Shown: positions 35,164-45,390, counted from the stretch's first letter. The stretch is 64,000 nucleotides of DNA from Methylophilus sp. TWE2 (GCF_001183865.1 NZ_CP012020.1:2351839-2415838); one strand, 5' to 3'. The notes: generated from the letters alone by a model not told the origin. Made by a program: numbers and translations.

Positions 35164-36054
35164 CTAAAAAAACCAGCCCAACCGAAATACCAGATCAGAA
35201 TTGATTTTCAGGTCGTTATCAACCCGACTATCCTGAGAATAGCGTAACGACAAAAAAGTGAGTGGGGTTAGCATTTTACGCGCTGCTAAAAAGTAACGCT
35301 CTTGATTAGTCGGATTATCCAACTCAAACTCATCTACCCGTTGTGAACCACCTCTGTTGACTTGCATGCCAGCACTAAACTCCCAAAGTGGTATTGGTTG
35401 CCAGCGCAAATATGACGTTAAAGAATAGACGTCGGATTGTCTGAGTCTAAAGTCAGCTACATAGTCTGTATTGGTCGAGAAACGTTTCCACTCAGGTGTG
35501 ATGTCCCAGTAAAGGCACTCTGATAACTTTTGCACCCAGCCTAGCTGCATTGAAAGTATCCAGCGATTATCACCTGCATTCAGCGCCTGATCATGATCAT
35601 AACGGCCAGTGGGTGGTGTCACATTTGTAGAAACTGCCAAGGAATAGTTTTTATCAGGCGAGTGAATTGGCCAGAAGTTATAGGTAAAGCGAAGGTCACT
35701 CAAGCCTACTGCGCTTTCACCAAATCCGGCAGGCAAAGCGCCTGCTGTTTGTTCTGCCTTGATATAAGGCAAGGTGACTGACCAAGAGGCTGGATGGCTT
35801 AATATTTCGCCGTATTGGGTATAGGCAGAGACCAGTGCCTGCCCTCTCAGTTGCCCATCATAAGCAGGCTTGCCTCTCACATAGTAGTCAGAAAAGTCCC
35901 GGTGGAAATAAAAGGCAGAGATTAATCGCGTCCCCGCAGGTAACACGATGTACTCTGCAGGAAAAATTTCTGTTCCTGCATAAGAGAATGTTGTTATGAA
36001 AATATTGATTACGCTAACTAAATATCCGAAGATTATTTTGTTATCAGACACCAT
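35164..36054 (-). CDS. outer-membrane protein of the phenol MetA-pathway family
   Basis: 296-aa predicted outer-membrane barrel. Signal peptide (IFGYLVSVINIFITTFSYAG), then the pattern GTEIFPAEYIVLPAGTRLISAFYFHRD and many amphipathic strands; SVTLPYIKAEQTAG, GLSDLRFTYNFWP and SLAVSTNVTPPTGRYD are the motifs of the 'putative MetA-pathway of phenol degradation' transporter family. The C-terminus DLVFRLGWFF carries the terminal aromatic beta-signal. Despite the family name, no phenol genes are near. It closes the accessory island and reads towards it from acpS. Confidence 0.82.
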   Translation of the reverse strand: MVSDNKIIFGYLVSVINIFITTFSYAGTEIFPAEYIVLPAGTRLISAFYFHRDFSDYYVRGKPAYDGQLRGQALVSAYTQYGEILSHPASWSVTLPYIKAEQTAGALPAGFGESAVGLSDLRFTYNFWPIHSPDKNYSLAVSTNVTPPTGRYDHDQALNAGDNRWILSMQLGWVQKLSECLYWDITPEWKRFSTNTDYVADFRLRQSDVYSLTSYLRWQPIPLWEFSAGMQVNRGGSQRVDEFELDNPTNQERYFLAARKMLTPLTFLSLRYSQDSRVDNDLKINSDLVFRLGWFF

Positions 36055-36060
36055 AGATTA

Positions 36061-36447
36061 TTACTCTGTCATCATTTCAAGGGTAACAAAAGCCAGTGCA
36101 AGGTTTTTTTCATCGCTGATGCTGATATGCGACTGATGAATATGATGTTGTTTGAGAAACGCCTGTAATGCAGAAGACAACTTGAGCAAAGGCCGCCCCA
36201 ACGCATCGTGTGTCACGGCAATATTGTGGAAACTGACATCGCCACGGATACCAGTGCCTATGGCCTTGGCAAAAGCTTCCTTAGCAGCAAACCGCTTGGC
36301 CAGGAATCGTGCCTTGAGTTGGCTTTCCTGATAGTCAGGCCATTCCGAATCCGCCAGAATCCGTTTGGCAAAGGCATCGCCAAACTGGTCGAGTGAAGAC
36401 TGGATGCGCTCGACTTCGACGATATCAGTGCCAATCCCGTATATCAT
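36061..36447 (-). CDS. acpS: holo-[acyl-carrier-protein] synthase
   Basis: 128-aa AcpS, the 4'-phosphopantetheinyl transferase that activates acyl carrier protein from CoA. Seen: MIYGIGTDIVEVERI (metal-binding Asp8), AKRFAAKEAFAKAIGTG (catalytic Glu in the KEA motif) and ISISDEKNLALAFV near the C-terminus. Normal length (about 126). It follows pdxJ by 28 bp in the same direction, the usual pdxJ-acpS order. Confidence 0.95.
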   Translation of the reverse strand: MIYGIGTDIVEVERIQSSLDQFGDAFAKRILADSEWPDYQESQLKARFLAKRFAAKEAFAKAIGTGIRGDVSFHNIAVTHDALGRPLLKLSSALQAFLKQHHIHQSHISISDEKNLALAFVTLEMMTE

Positions 36448-36475
36448 TGATACTCCGAATGTTTTAACAAAGACA

Positions 36476-37204
36476 TCATCTAGGTGAAAACTCTTTCATG
36501 AGGGCTTTCATTTCGCGCACAGCACTATCCCAGCCGACAAATAGCGCATGTGCAACAATGGCATGGCCGATATTCAGCTCTTCAAAACCAGGCAGGCGCG
36601 CAATATGATGCACATTGTGATAATGCAAGCCATGCCCGGCATTGACCACCAGGCCCGCAGCTTTAGCATGTTGCAACGCTGTTTGAATTTTCTCCAGCTC
36701 GTCCTGCTGCTGTTTTTCTGTCTCTGCATCGGCAAACGTGCCCGTGTGAATTTCAATCACCGGGGCGCCCATCTTGGCGGCAGCATCAATTTGCGCCAGG
36801 TCCGGTGCAATAAACAATGAGACGCGGATCCCCTGGTCAGACAGTTTTTTTACCGCATGCTCGACCTTGCTGTAGTGCGTGAGTACATCCAACCCGCCCT
36901 CGGTCGTGCGTTCTTCACGGCGTTCGGGTACCAGACACACATCCTGAGGATTGACCTGGATGGCAATATCAATCATCTCGCCAGTGACTGCGCACTCAAG
37001 ATTCATTTTGGTTTGCAGCAAGGGCCGCAGCGCAAAAATATCCGCATCCTGCATATGGCGACGGTCTTCGCGCAAATGCAGGGTAATGCTATCCGCCCCC
37101 GATTGTTCGGCGCGCAAGGCGGCCTGCACTACGCTAGGATATTTGGTGCCGCGCGCCTGGCGGATGGTTGCAACGTGATCAATATTGACGCCTAGTTTTA
37201 ACAT
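36476..37204 (-). CDS. pdxJ: pyridoxine 5'-phosphate synthase
   Basis: 242-aa PdxJ, a TIM-barrel enzyme that condenses 3-amino-2-oxopropyl phosphate with deoxyxylulose phosphate to pyridoxine 5'-phosphate, the last ring-forming step of vitamin B6 synthesis. Seen: [60 protein letters not shown], and [12 protein letters not shown]. Upstream of acpS. In many betaproteobacteria recO directly precedes pdxJ; here two plus-strand genes have come between. Confidence 0.96.
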   Translation of the reverse strand: MLKLGVNIDHVATIRQARGTKYPSVVQAALRAEQSGADSITLHLREDRRHMQDADIFALRPLLQTKMNLECAVTGEMIDIAIQVNPQDVCLVPERREERTTEGGLDVLTHYSKVEHAVKKLSDQGIRVSLFIAPDLAQIDAAAKMGAPVIEIHTGTFADAETEKQQQDELEKIQTALQHAKAAGLVVNAGHGLHYHNVHHIARLPGFEELNIGHAIVAHALFVGWDSAVREMKALMKEFSPR

Positions 37205-37472
37205 AATTGACTGATAAGAAAACGGATAAAGCCCTATTTTACCTGCTGACCGAATAAAACCATACCATTACGCGTCGCCATAAAACATCAATCTGCAGAT
37301 GCGGTCTGTCTAGAGAGTGATCAAACAGAACCAGTGGATAACTAGGCCGCTGTCACGCGAATATATCTCGGCCGTCATCAAAGATTAATCCGCTAACGCC
37401 ATCATGCCTGCGTTGTAAACACTTTCAACACTACCATGCCCCAGCCGGGGATGTTAATTAAGCGGGATTATC

Positions 37473-39122
37473 GTGAATAAATCAAAAGTATTTAAATCAA
37501 CGGCCATGGTGGCCGCTGTGGCAGGCCTGTCCATCGGTGCCGTGTCTTTAGTTTCTGGCCTGGAAGTCAAGCCCATGCCAGCGCCCACAGAAGGCAAAGG
37601 TTCCTGGATGGTCGGTGACTTGCATACCCACACAGTGGAGTCTGATGACTCACGCACGACACAGACACTGGACTTTCTGCTGGATAAAGCACTAGGCACT
37701 TACAAACTGGACTGGATGATCCTGAGCAATCACTTACGCTCATCTAAATATGATCAGAATGGCAACTTGCTGCCCAAACCAGTGCCATTTGCCTATGCGA
37801 TGGCGTCGATTGAGATACCGCACGTAAAAGACATGCAAGCAGGTGGGACTTACGCAGACAAGATGATACTCTCGGCAGCGGAATGGGATATGCCTACCCA
37901 CGACCATGCCAATGTGGTCATGTTCGAGAACGAATCCACGCTGGAGACTTCCACCGATGGAGCCAAAGAATTCCAGTACTTGTTTACAACGCTGTCTGAA
38001 TCATTGTTTAACCCGCAGGATGTGGCTGCTTGGAAAAACAGGAATGGTTCGGTTCGCCCTAACCAAACCGGCGCAGACGCCTTGTCCGCAATTGCCTGGT
38101 TGAAAACCCATTACCCGACAACCAGCTTTGCTACCATCAACCACCCCTCACGCAATCCGAATAAATATACGATTAAGGATTTTCGCCAAATGAATGACTT
38201 GGCACCAGATATCGTCTTTATGATTGAAGGTATGGTCGGTAACCAGATGGAGCCTGACCGTGGCGGCTATACCTCTGCCTATATTGACGCTAACCTGCCC
38301 AACCGAACCTATGGGGGCGTGGACGCCGTTGTCGCCAAAGTCGGCGGCGTATGGGATGCGTTACTAGGCGAAGGACGCCATGTGTGGAATATTGCCAACT
38401 CCGACTCACACTTTAAGATTGATGCGGCCAGCAACAGCAGTGGCTACTATCCTGGCGAATATTCAAAGAACTACGTTTGGATGCCGGATAGCAACCAGGA
38501 CACGGCCACCGGCTTAATCTCCAGCCTGCGTGACGGCCGCATGTTTGGCGTATTTGGCGACCTGATTAATGCACTCGACTTCAGAATTGTCGGTTCTTCC
38601 GGTACCGCTTTCATGGGACAAGAAATCAAAGTTGGGGCTGGTGAAAAAATCAAACTCACCATCCGTTTTAAAAGCCCGGACCTAAATAACTACCTCAAAC
38701 CAGTCGATAGCAACACGCTGGCGAACATGAAACCGGTAGTTAACCATGTGGACTTGATTGTCGGCGATGTCACACCCAAAGCCAGCCCGGATTCTGCCGC
38801 CTATACCGTGGCGACCAACCCGTCTACACGTGTGCTGAAGCGATTCACCGCAGCTGACTGGAAAGTAGGTAAAGATGGGTTTGCCTCGGTGACTGTGCAG
38901 CTAGTAGCCAACAAAAACCAGTACTTCAGATTGCGCGGCACTAATCTGGCTGTGGATGCGCCTGGATTCAGCTACAACGGCGAACCGCTGGCAGACCAGA
39001 AAACCTGGGTACTGAACAATCAGGGCGGCGTGGATAACAATGGCCGTGTCAACGCGATTAACGACCGCAACTACAGCAGCCTCTGGTTTTACTCCAACCC
39101 GGTGTTCGTTTCGGTTAAATAA
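37473..39122 (+). CDS. secreted PHP-domain metallophosphoesterase-like protein
   Basis: 549-aa exported protein starting with GTG. Signal peptide about residues 1-30 (VFKSTAMVAAVAGLSIGAVSLVSG), then a PHP-type metal site: VGDLHTHTVESDDS with His51 and His53, WMILSNHLRSSKYD, TINHPSRNP and NIANSDSHFKID, giving His and Asp ligands in the expected order. The C-terminal ~170 residues look beta-rich (IRFKSPDLNNYLKP...FRLRGTNLA). PHP domains hydrolyse phosphoesters; the substrate here is unknown. It lies on the opposite strand from pdxJ and recO, which it separates together with the PEP-CTERM gene. Confidence 0.82.
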   Translation: MNKSKVFKSTAMVAAVAGLSIGAVSLVSGLEVKPMPAPTEGKGSWMVGDLHTHTVESDDSRTTQTLDFLLDKALGTYKLDWMILSNHLRSSKYDQNGNLLPKPVPFAYAMASIEIPHVKDMQAGGTYADKMILSAAEWDMPTHDHANVVMFENESTLETSTDGAKEFQYLFTTLSESLFNPQDVAAWKNRNGSVRPNQTGADALSAIAWLKTHYPTTSFATINHPSRNPNKYTIKDFRQMNDLAPDIVFMIEGMVGNQMEPDRGGYTSAYIDANLPNRTYGGVDAVVAKVGGVWDALLGEGRHVWNIANSDSHFKIDAASNSSGYYPGEYSKNYVWMPDSNQDTATGLISSLRDGRMFGVFGDLINALDFRIVGSSGTAFMGQEIKVGAGEKIKLTIRFKSPDLNNYLKPVDSNTLANMKPVVNHVDLIVGDVTPKASPDSAAYTVATNPSTRVLKRFTAADWKVGKDGFASVTVQLVANKNQYFRLRGTNLAVDAPGFSYNGEPLADQKTWVLNNQGGVDNNGRVNAINDRNYSSLWFYSNPVFVSVK

Positions 39123-39123
39123 A

Positions 39124-39148
39124 AAAGAGGCGCAATCTGCGCCTCAAC
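39124..39148. terminator. hairpin after the PHP-domain gene
   Basis: Stem GAGGCGC / GCGCCTC with loop AATCT begins 5 nt past the PHP-gene stop. An A6 run precedes it, so the U-tract would be on the minus strand; on the plus strand it may be a weak terminator. Confidence 0.5.
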
Positions 39149-39194
39149 CAGGCATGAATGACGCGTATTTTATTGATTCAATGATTAAGGATTT

Positions 39195-39683
39195 GTGATG
39201 CAATTTATTAAATTTGTAGTGTTCTTTCTGGCGCTGACTTTTGCTGGCAGTAGTGTTGCGCTGGCCGATTATCGTTACAACATTCTGGCGATTGATGATG
39301 TCAATGGAGACCCCACCTTTTCGGGCAGCATGACCACCAGTGCACCGTTCTCCCTGGATTACAACTTCAGCGTGTTAGATTTCGTATTGAATGACCCATT
39401 AGATAACGTGAGTTATCGCACTGCTGATGCCAGCATTACCATAGATACACAGGGCTTTACGTTTGCTGCCAACAACGGTTCTTCGATCTTTATACTGACG
39501 CTCTACCCGGATAACAGCTACTTCTCTGAATTCACCGCGCTCGGTCAAAGCACAGTCAATAATTCGGGCTACTTTCTCTTTCAGCAAACTGCTGCCGTTC
39601 CAGAGCCAGCAAGCAACGCCATGCTCCTGGCAGGTTTGGCAGTGTTTGGATTGCTGATCCGTCGTCAACAAAAAGTCAGATAA
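39195..39683 (+). CDS. PEP-CTERM sorting domain protein, 162 aa
   Basis: Small exported protein with a signal peptide (FIKFVVFFLALTFAGSSVALA) and a C-terminal PEP-CTERM tail (AAVPEPASNAMLLAGLAVFG, then RRQQKVR). The start may be the first ATG (39195) or the adjacent one at 39198; AAGGA lies upstream. The body is short, beta-rich and has no recognised domain. It is downstream of the PHP-domain gene on the same strand. It is the third PEP-CTERM protein in this window; exosortase must be encoded elsewhere. Confidence 0.85.
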   Translation: MMQFIKFVVFFLALTFAGSSVALADYRYNILAIDDVNGDPTFSGSMTTSAPFSLDYNFSVLDFVLNDPLDNVSYRTADASITIDTQGFTFAANNGSSIFILTLYPDNSYFSEFTALGQSTVNNSGYFLFQQTAAVPEPASNAMLLAGLAVFGLLIRRQQKVR

Positions 39684-39745
39684 CTTCAGCTAGGCACGTT
39701 TTGTCTCGTCAACTGCAGTCGGTCGAATGCCGACTAGCAGATCAG

Positions 39746-39778
39746 GTAAGGTGAGTCGTCATCGGCGACTCGCCTTAC
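39746..39778. repeat. 33-nt hairpin between PEP-CTERM gene and recO
   Basis: GTAAGGTGAGTCG and CGACTCGCCTTAC form a 13-bp stem with one mismatch. It lies between convergent genes and may stop transcription or protect 3' ends from both sides; it has no strong U-tract. Confidence 0.5.
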
Positions 39779-39828
39779 AACCCCAGATGCCATGCCCAGC
39801 AGAACGCCAGGACGGCGCTGAAACCGCT

Positions 39829-40581
39829 TCAAAAGCCTTGTAAGTCCACCAGTAATTGCCGCGTGTGCAACGGTTTTTCACCCAGATAGTGCTGTAGCAG
39901 GTAACGCATGAGCTGCTTGCTTTGAGCCTGGGTGACTGTCTCACTGTAATCCCCGCGTGCCATCTTTAGCAGCGTATTGCCTAGAATCAACAGGCCGTTT
40001 TTAGTGGCAGAGGGATCACACGCCCCATAATCGGCTTCAAAACGGTAAGTGCTGTCGGCATGGATGATTTCGCCGTGCTCATCATGCGTGAGCGGGACAG
40101 CATACCCAAGTTCTTGCAGCATTTTGAGCTCAAACTTGCGCATGATCATGGCGAGCTGTGTGGCATCTACCGGCATCGGCAACGCGGAGAGAACCTGAAT
40201 GGTTTGCGCGTAATACTCAAATAGCTGCACATGGGCATCATCGCGTGGCAGCAGCCGCAGCAACAGCTCATTCATGTAAAACCCGCACATGAGCGCATCG
40301 CCTCTGAGCAGTGTGAGTCCGGTCATCCACTCCAGGTCGTGCAAAGTTTTGAGCTCATTCTTGCCTGACCAGGTCCCGGCCAGCTGCTGGAAAGACTGCA
40401 ACATGCCACGCATGGCAGAAAGCGGGCGCCGTGCACCTTTAGCGACAGCGGCAATACGACCCAGGTCGCGGCTAAACATTTCGACGACCAGACTGGTTTC
40501 TTTAAAAGGGTAGGTATGAAGAATGAAAACCGGTTGCAGGCTTTGTTTGTGGCTGCCTGAATCAGAAGGTTTTACTGCCAT
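39829..40581 (-). CDS. recO: DNA repair protein RecO
   Basis: 250-aa RecO, which loads RecA onto SSB-coated DNA with RecR and anneals strands. Seen: N-terminal OB-fold (PVFILHTYPFKETSLVVEMFSRDLGRIAAVAKGARRP), GMLQSFQQLAGTWSGKNEL, and YMNELLLRLLPRDD; C-terminal YLLQHYLGEKPLHTRQLL is a family hallmark. Cysteines for a zinc finger are few, as in other betaproteobacterial RecO. It follows era by 30 bp in the rnc-era-recO operon. Confidence 0.93.
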   Translation of the reverse strand: MAVKPSDSGSHKQSLQPVFILHTYPFKETSLVVEMFSRDLGRIAAVAKGARRPLSAMRGMLQSFQQLAGTWSGKNELKTLHDLEWMTGLTLLRGDALMCGFYMNELLLRLLPRDDAHVQLFEYYAQTIQVLSALPMPVDATQLAMIMRKFELKMLQELGYAVPLTHDEHGEIIHADSTYRFEADYGACDPSATKNGLLILGNTLLKMARGDYSETVTQAQSKQLMRYLLQHYLGEKPLHTRQLLVDLQGF

Positions 40582-40611
40582 GTGGATGCCAGTAGAGAAG
40601 AACCTGCCTGG

Positions 40612-41514
40612 CTAGAAACCCAGGCTCTTTAATGCGCGGGCGTCATCCGCCCAGCCACCCTTAACCTTGACCCAGGTTTCGAGATAGACTTTAGAGCCAA
40701 ACAGCTTTTCCATATCCTGGCGCGCTTCGGTGGAGATCTGCTTGAGCTTTTCGCCACCCTTGCCAATAATCATGGGTTTCTGACTATCCTTATCAACAAT
40801 GATGGCAGCAAAAATACGACGCAGGTTTTTGACGGTTTCAAACTTTTCAATTTCTACCGTGACCGAATAAGGCACTTCATCACCTAGCAGACGGAAGACT
40901 TTCTCACGTACCAGTTCAGCCGCCAGGAAGCGCTCGTTTTTATCCGTGAGCTCATCTTCAGCATAGATGGCAGGTTGTTGCGGCAAGTGCTCGCGTATGG
41001 CAGACAACAATTCATCCAGGTATAAATTCTTTTTGGCACTGACCGGGATAATGCCGGCAAAATCAAACAGTAAGTCAAAGTCCTGTATCAGGGGCAATAA
41101 ATTACCTTTGTCTCCCATCAGGTCTGCCTTGTTGACGACTAGCAATACCGGTTTGTTTTTAGGCAACAACTTGAGCACCAGCTCATCGGCTTCCCCTAAC
41201 TTCATGGGTTCAATGACAAACAACACGACATCCACTTCGGTCAGCACCTGAGTGACGGTTTTGTTGAGTGACTTGTTTAAGGTATTGAGATGCTTTTGCT
41301 GAAAACCAGGTGTATCGACAAACAAAAACTGCGTATCTTCAGTCGTGTGTATGCCCAGCAATCGATGGCGCGTGGTCTGCGCCTTGCGCGAAGTGATCGC
41401 CAGCTTAAGACCTAAGATATGATTGAGCAAGGTCGACTTGCCGACATTGGGGCGGCCAACGATGGCAACGGTGCCACAACGAAAATCGTCAGCAGCAGGA
41501 GTGAGTTCTGTCAT
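40612..41514 (-). CDS. era: GTPase Era
   Basis: 300-aa Era, a GTPase needed for 30S assembly that binds the 3' end of 16S rRNA. Seen: G1 GRPNVGKST (20-28), switch region [15 protein letters not shown]3 DTPGFQQ, G4 NKAD, G5 SAKK, and the C-terminal KH domain with [13 protein letters not shown]. Its start overlaps the rnc stop by 4 nt (ATGA), so translation is coupled. Confidence 0.97.
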   Translation of the reverse strand: MTELTPAADDFRCGTVAIVGRPNVGKSTLLNHILGLKLAITSRKAQTTRHRLLGIHTTEDTQFLFVDTPGFQQKHLNTLNKSLNKTVTQVLTEVDVVLFVIEPMKLGEADELVLKLLPKNKPVLLVVNKADLMGDKGNLLPLIQDFDLLFDFAGIIPVSAKKNLYLDELLSAIREHLPQQPAIYAEDELTDKNERFLAAELVREKVFRLLGDEVPYSVTVEIEKFETVKNLRRIFAAIIVDKDSQKPMIIGKGGEKLKQISTEARQDMEKLFGSKVYLETWVKVKGGWADDARALKSLGF

Positions 41515-42182
41515 GATTGAATATTATCCATGGCCAATTTGGCCGCTTGTTGCTCAGCCACACGGCGGCTGGTACCCACGCCGGTAGTGGTCAATTTAAG
41601 TTTCTTAATAAAACATTGCACAGTAAAGGTCTGTGCATGCGCTTCGCCTTCAATGGACACGACCTGATACTCAGGCAACTCCATTTTTTTGCTTTGCAGA
41701 TATTCCTGCAGTTGAGATTTGGCGTCCTTGTCTATCGACTTGGGATCTATGGTGCTCAGTTTTTCTCGATACAGCAAGGCCACCACTTTTTGTGCCGCAT
41801 CAAACCCACCATCGAGATAAACCGCACCAACAATGGCCTCCAGCGCATCCGCCAAAATGGAAGGCCGACGCCAACCTGCACTCTTTAATTCCCCCTCACC
41901 TAACTTGAGTGCATCACCCAAATGCAGATCAGCGGCAATCTCAGCAAGGCTTGCCTCTTTGACCAGTTTGGCGCGCAACCGGCTCAGGTCACCTTCGGGC
42001 AAATGTGGAAACAGATTGAACAGCTGGTGGGCAATAATAAAATTCAAAACGCTATCCCCCAGAAATTCCAGCCGCTCATTATTGCTGGCAGAAAAACTGC
42101 GGTGCGTCAGGGCCTGCTGCAGCAGCTCTGGCTGCGCGAAGCTGTAGCTGATTCTGGTTTGTAATACCGGAAGTGCATTCAT
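41511..42182 (-). CDS. rnc: ribonuclease III
   Basis: 223-aa RNase III; cleaves double-stranded RNA including rRNA precursors. Seen: signature [12 protein letters not shown] with catalytic-site Glu39/Asp43, [18 protein letters not shown] with the second Asp/Glu pair, and a C-terminal dsRNA-binding domain ([13 protein letters not shown]...[14 protein letters not shown]...[14 protein letters not shown]). Normal length. Overlaps era by 4 nt; preceded by the DUF4845 gene. Confidence 0.97.
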   Translation of the reverse strand: MNALPVLQTRISYSFAQPELLQQALTHRSFSASNNERLEFLGDSVLNFIIAHQLFNLFPHLPEGDLSRLRAKLVKEASLAEIAADLHLGDALKLGEGELKSAGWRRPSILADALEAIVGAVYLDGGFDAAQKVVALLYREKLSTIDPKSIDKDAKSQLQEYLQSKKMELPEYQVVSIEGEAHAQTFTVQCFIKKLKLTTTGVGTSRRVAEQQAAKLAMDNIQS

Positions 42183-42206
42183 TACGTTATGATCAAGCCT
42201 GCGTCA

Positions 42207-42560
42207 CTATGGTTTGCTGGTCGCGTCAAAATCAATGAGCAGCGTCATTGTGTCTGTCAGTGGAATCTTTTTCTGGTAACGCATGGCGACCACACCACCA
42301 CTGATTTCCAAATCGCGCCCCGTCACTTCGTGTATGCTGTCTACGTCCATCTGGCGGTCAAATGCCTTGCGGATATCGCTATCGTTTTGCAGCACTGGAT
42401 CATGTGCGATACGGTTAACGGTAGACTGGATAGAGAAATACTCCATATAGGCTGGGAGGGCTTTTAAGGCAACCATGCCCAAGATACCAAAGGCCGTTAA
42501 TACCAGTAAAAAGCCGATCAGGCCAATACCGTGCTGGGTAGAAGTCTTTGAGAATTTCAT
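42207..42560 (-). CDS. DUF4845 membrane protein
   Basis: 117-aa DUF4845 protein, common between lepB and rnc in beta- and gammaproteobacteria. A pilin-like N-terminal segment (QHGIGLIGFLLVLTAFGILGM) forms a single membrane span with a Gly-Ile/Leu start; the rest (ALPAYMEYFSIQSTVNRIAHD...) is periplasmic. Function unknown. It shares the operon lepA-lepB-DUF4845-rnc-era-recO. Confidence 0.9.
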   Translation of the reverse strand: MKFSKTSTQHGIGLIGFLLVLTAFGILGMVALKALPAYMEYFSIQSTVNRIAHDPVLQNDSDIRKAFDRQMDVDSIHEVTGRDLEISGGVVAMRYQKKIPLTDTMTLLIDFDATSKP

Positions 42561-42608
42561 AGGTACTCCCTCAAGATGATGCCCTGTGACACGGCGTGAC
42601 CCATGCCA

Positions 42609-43424
42609 TTAACCGATACTTTGCCCGATACGGCGCCACTGGTCAAAATTAAACCAGATGAAAAAGGCTTTGCCCACCAAATGTTTTTCAGCAACAAAGC
42701 CCCAGACCCGGCTGTCGGAGCTGTTGTCACGGTTATCCCCCATGGCGAAATAATGACCTTCTGGCACGGTGATGGTTTCACCCTGCATCAAGCGGTCACC
42801 CAGGCTGCCCGGACTGTACTGGTTCATGATGTCATGGATGAGTACATCATGCTTCACCGTGCCTAACTGCTCATTTAAACGGGAAGCGGTTACATCGACT
42901 GCGCGCGCACTGCCAGACTCGTCATTAACATTGAGCGCATACTGATATGGCTGCACAAAATCCAGATTGATGACCTTGCCATTAATGGTCAACTGCTTGT
43001 CACGGTACTGAATCTGGTCGCCAGGCAAACCAATCACGCGCTTGATATAGTCAATGGTAGTATCTGGTGGGTAATGAAACACGAACACATCACCGCGCTG
43101 AGGCTGACCCACCGGGTAAAACACATTGTTAACGATAGGGACGCGCAAACCGTAGGTGTATTTGTTTACCAGGATGTAATCCCCTGCAAGCAATGTTGGC
43201 ATCATAGAGCCTGATGGGATTTTGAACGGCTCAACAATAAAGGAACGTACCAAAAACACCAGCAAAATCACCGGGAAGAAACTTTTGCTGTACTCTACAT
43301 ACCATGGGTCTGCCACCTCGCCCAGCGCTCCCGCCTGGCGCTGTTTACGCAACACCAGGATATCCAGCAGCCAAATGGCCCCAGACACCAATAAAATCAA
43401 CAACATAAACATTGCAAAATACAT
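42609..43424 (-). CDS. lepB: signal peptidase I
   Basis: 271-aa type I leader peptidase; two N-terminal membrane segments (FAMFMLLILLVSGAIWLLDILVL and FFPVILLVFLVRSFIV), then the periplasmic Ser/Lys catalytic domain: FKIPSGSMMPTLLAGD with the nucleophilic Ser, DYIKRVIGLPGDQI with the general-base Lys, and HYFAMGDNRDNSSDSRVWG. It cleaves signal peptides of exported proteins. It lies 32 bp after lepA in the same direction. Confidence 0.96.
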   Translation of the reverse strand: MYFAMFMLLILLVSGAIWLLDILVLRKQRQAGALGEVADPWYVEYSKSFFPVILLVFLVRSFIVEPFKIPSGSMMPTLLAGDYILVNKYTYGLRVPIVNNVFYPVGQPQRGDVFVFHYPPDTTIDYIKRVIGLPGDQIQYRDKQLTINGKVINLDFVQPYQYALNVNDESGSARAVDVTASRLNEQLGTVKHDVLIHDIMNQYSPGSLGDRLMQGETITVPEGHYFAMGDNRDNSSDSRVWGFVAEKHLVGKAFFIWFNFDQWRRIGQSIG

Positions 43425-43456
43425 GCTTGCTTCCTAAAGAGCGGGTGTTCCCGTTT

Positions 43457-45256
43457 TTATTTATCTTCAACGCGCAAAATAGCCAGGAAGGCCTCTTGTG
43501 GAATTTCCACATTGCCCACCTGTTTCATACGCTTTTTACCTTCTTTTTGTTTTTCCAGCAACTTGCGCTTACGTGTGATGTCACCACCGTAGCATTTTGC
43601 CAACACGTTTTTACGCATGGCTTTCACCGTTTCACGGGCGATAATATTGGCGCCTATGGATGCCTGGATGGCAATATCAAACATCTGCCGTGGAATTAGC
43701 TCACGCATTTTGGCAACCAATTCGCGACCACGATAAATGCTGTTGGCTCGATGCACAATCAGGCTCAATGCATCCACCCGCTCACCGTTTACCATGATAT
43801 CCAGCTTGACCAGATCAGCTGCTCTGAACTCAAGAAACTCGTAATCCATGGAGGCATAACCACGCGAAACTGATTTGAGTTTATCAAAGAAATCGAGCAC
43901 CACCTCATTCAGCGGCATCTCATAGCTCAACATCACCTGGCGGCCCATATATTGCATATTGCGCTGCACACCGCGCTTGTTATTACACAAGGTCATCACC
44001 GGCCCCACATAATCTTGCGGCATCAACAAGTTAACCACAATCATGGGCTCACGGATTTCTTCAATGCGTGAAGGCTCAGGCAAGCGTGACGGATTCTCGA
44101 TTTGTATGACTTCGCCACTTTTGAGCAACAGCTCATAAATCACGGTGGGCGCAGTCGTAATCAGGTCCATATCGTACTCGCGCTCCAGGCGCTCTTGTAC
44201 GATCTCCATATGCAGCAAACCAAGGAATCCGCAACGGAAACCAAAGCCCAGCGCTGTGGAGTTTTCCGGCTCGAACTGCAAGCTGGAGTCATTCAGGCTT
44301 AATTTTTCCAGCGCGGTACGCAATGACTCAAACTGGTTGGACTCGACCGGGTACAAGCCTGCAAACACTTGCGGTTTCACCTCTTTAAAGCCTGGCAACG
44401 GCTCACTAGCTCCCTTGCCTGCCCCGGCAAGCGTCACGGTATCGCCGACCTTGGCCGCAGCCAGTTCTTTAATACCGGCAATAATAAAGCCAACCTCGCC
44501 CGCACTCAGTTGCTGACGCTGCAGAGATTTGGGTGTAAACACGCCCACCTGCTCACACAGGTATTCGGCACCGGTGGCCATCAAGCGGATTTTTTCCTTG
44601 GCACGCAGTACGCCATCCACCACACGCACCAGCATGACCACGCCCACATAGTTATCAAACCAGGCGTCGATCACCAGCGCTTTCAACGGCGCATTGACAT
44701 CACCTTTAGGCGGTGGCACTTTGGCAACCACCTCCTCCAGCACATCACGCACCCCTTCACCAGTTTTGGCTGAACAACGCACGGCATCGGTGGCATCCAC
44801 CCCAATCACATCCTCAATTTCCTGTGAAACGCGCACAGGGTCGGCTGACGGCAAATCAATTTTGTTGAGTACTGGTGTCACTTCCACACCGAGATCAATC
44901 GCGGTATAGCAGTTGGCGACACTTTGCGCTTCCACGCCCTGGGAAGCATCTACCACCAGCAAGGCACCTTCGCAGGCAGACAAAGATCGACTCACTTCAT
45001 AACTAAAGTCTACATGACCCGGGGTATCAATCAGGTTGAGGAAATACGTTTCGCCATTGTTAGCTTTGTATTGCAAGGCGGCGGTTTGCGCTTTGATGGT
45101 AATGCCGCGCTCACGCTCAATATCCATACTGTCGAGCACTTGCGCTTCCATCTCGCGCGCTTCGAGGCCACCGCACAATTGGATGATACGGTCTGCCAGT
45201 GTCGATTTGCCATGGTCAATGTGGGCAATAATCGAAAAATTACGAATATTTTTCAT
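43457..45256 (-). CDS. lepA: translation elongation factor 4
   Basis: 599-aa LepA/EF4, a ribosomal GTPase that affects initiation and back-translocation. Seen: [15 protein letters not shown] (G1), [14 protein letters not shown] (G2), [10 protein letters not shown] (G3), [10 protein letters not shown] (G4), and the C-terminal domain with [23 protein letters not shown], diagnostic for LepA. Length typical (599 in E. coli). First gene of the lepA-lepB-DUF4845-rnc-era-recO unit. Confidence 0.98.
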   Translation of the reverse strand: MKNIRNFSIIAHIDHGKSTLADRIIQLCGGLEAREMEAQVLDSMDIERERGITIKAQTAALQYKANNGETYFLNLIDTPGHVDFSYEVSRSLSACEGALLVVDASQGVEAQSVANCYTAIDLGVEVTPVLNKIDLPSADPVRVSQEIEDVIGVDATDAVRCSAKTGEGVRDVLEEVVAKVPPPKGDVNAPLKALVIDAWFDNYVGVVMLVRVVDGVLRAKEKIRLMATGAEYLCEQVGVFTPKSLQRQQLSAGEVGFIIAGIKELAAAKVGDTVTLAGAGKGASEPLPGFKEVKPQVFAGLYPVESNQFESLRTALEKLSLNDSSLQFEPENSTALGFGFRCGFLGLLHMEIVQERLEREYDMDLITTAPTVIYELLLKSGEVIQIENPSRLPEPSRIEEIREPMIVVNLLMPQDYVGPVMTLCNNKRGVQRNMQYMGRQVMLSYEMPLNEVVLDFFDKLKSVSRGYASMDYEFLEFRAADLVKLDIMVNGERVDALSLIVHRANSIYRGRELVAKMRELIPRQMFDIAIQASIGANIIARETVKAMRKNVLAKCYGGDITRKRKLLEKQKEGKKRMKQVGNVEIPQEAFLAILRVEDK

Positions 45257-45283
45257 GTTCTGTTATGCGTTAATTACAAGCAA

Positions 45284-45306
45284 GAAAGGCGCTTGAAGCG
45301 CCTTTC
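45284..45306 (-). terminator. hairpin in the lepA leader
   Basis: GAAAGGCGCTT and AAGCGCCTTTC form an 11-bp stem followed by TTGCTTG on the minus strand, 28 nt before the lepA start. It may be an attenuator, a weak terminator or a leader structure. Confidence 0.4.
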
Positions 45307-45390
45307 AAATTCGTTGCATTTTACAACAAATGCATGAATATCAGTGATTTATTTTCCATGGCAGTGCATTTTGGCAGCCGCTTGATAAAA

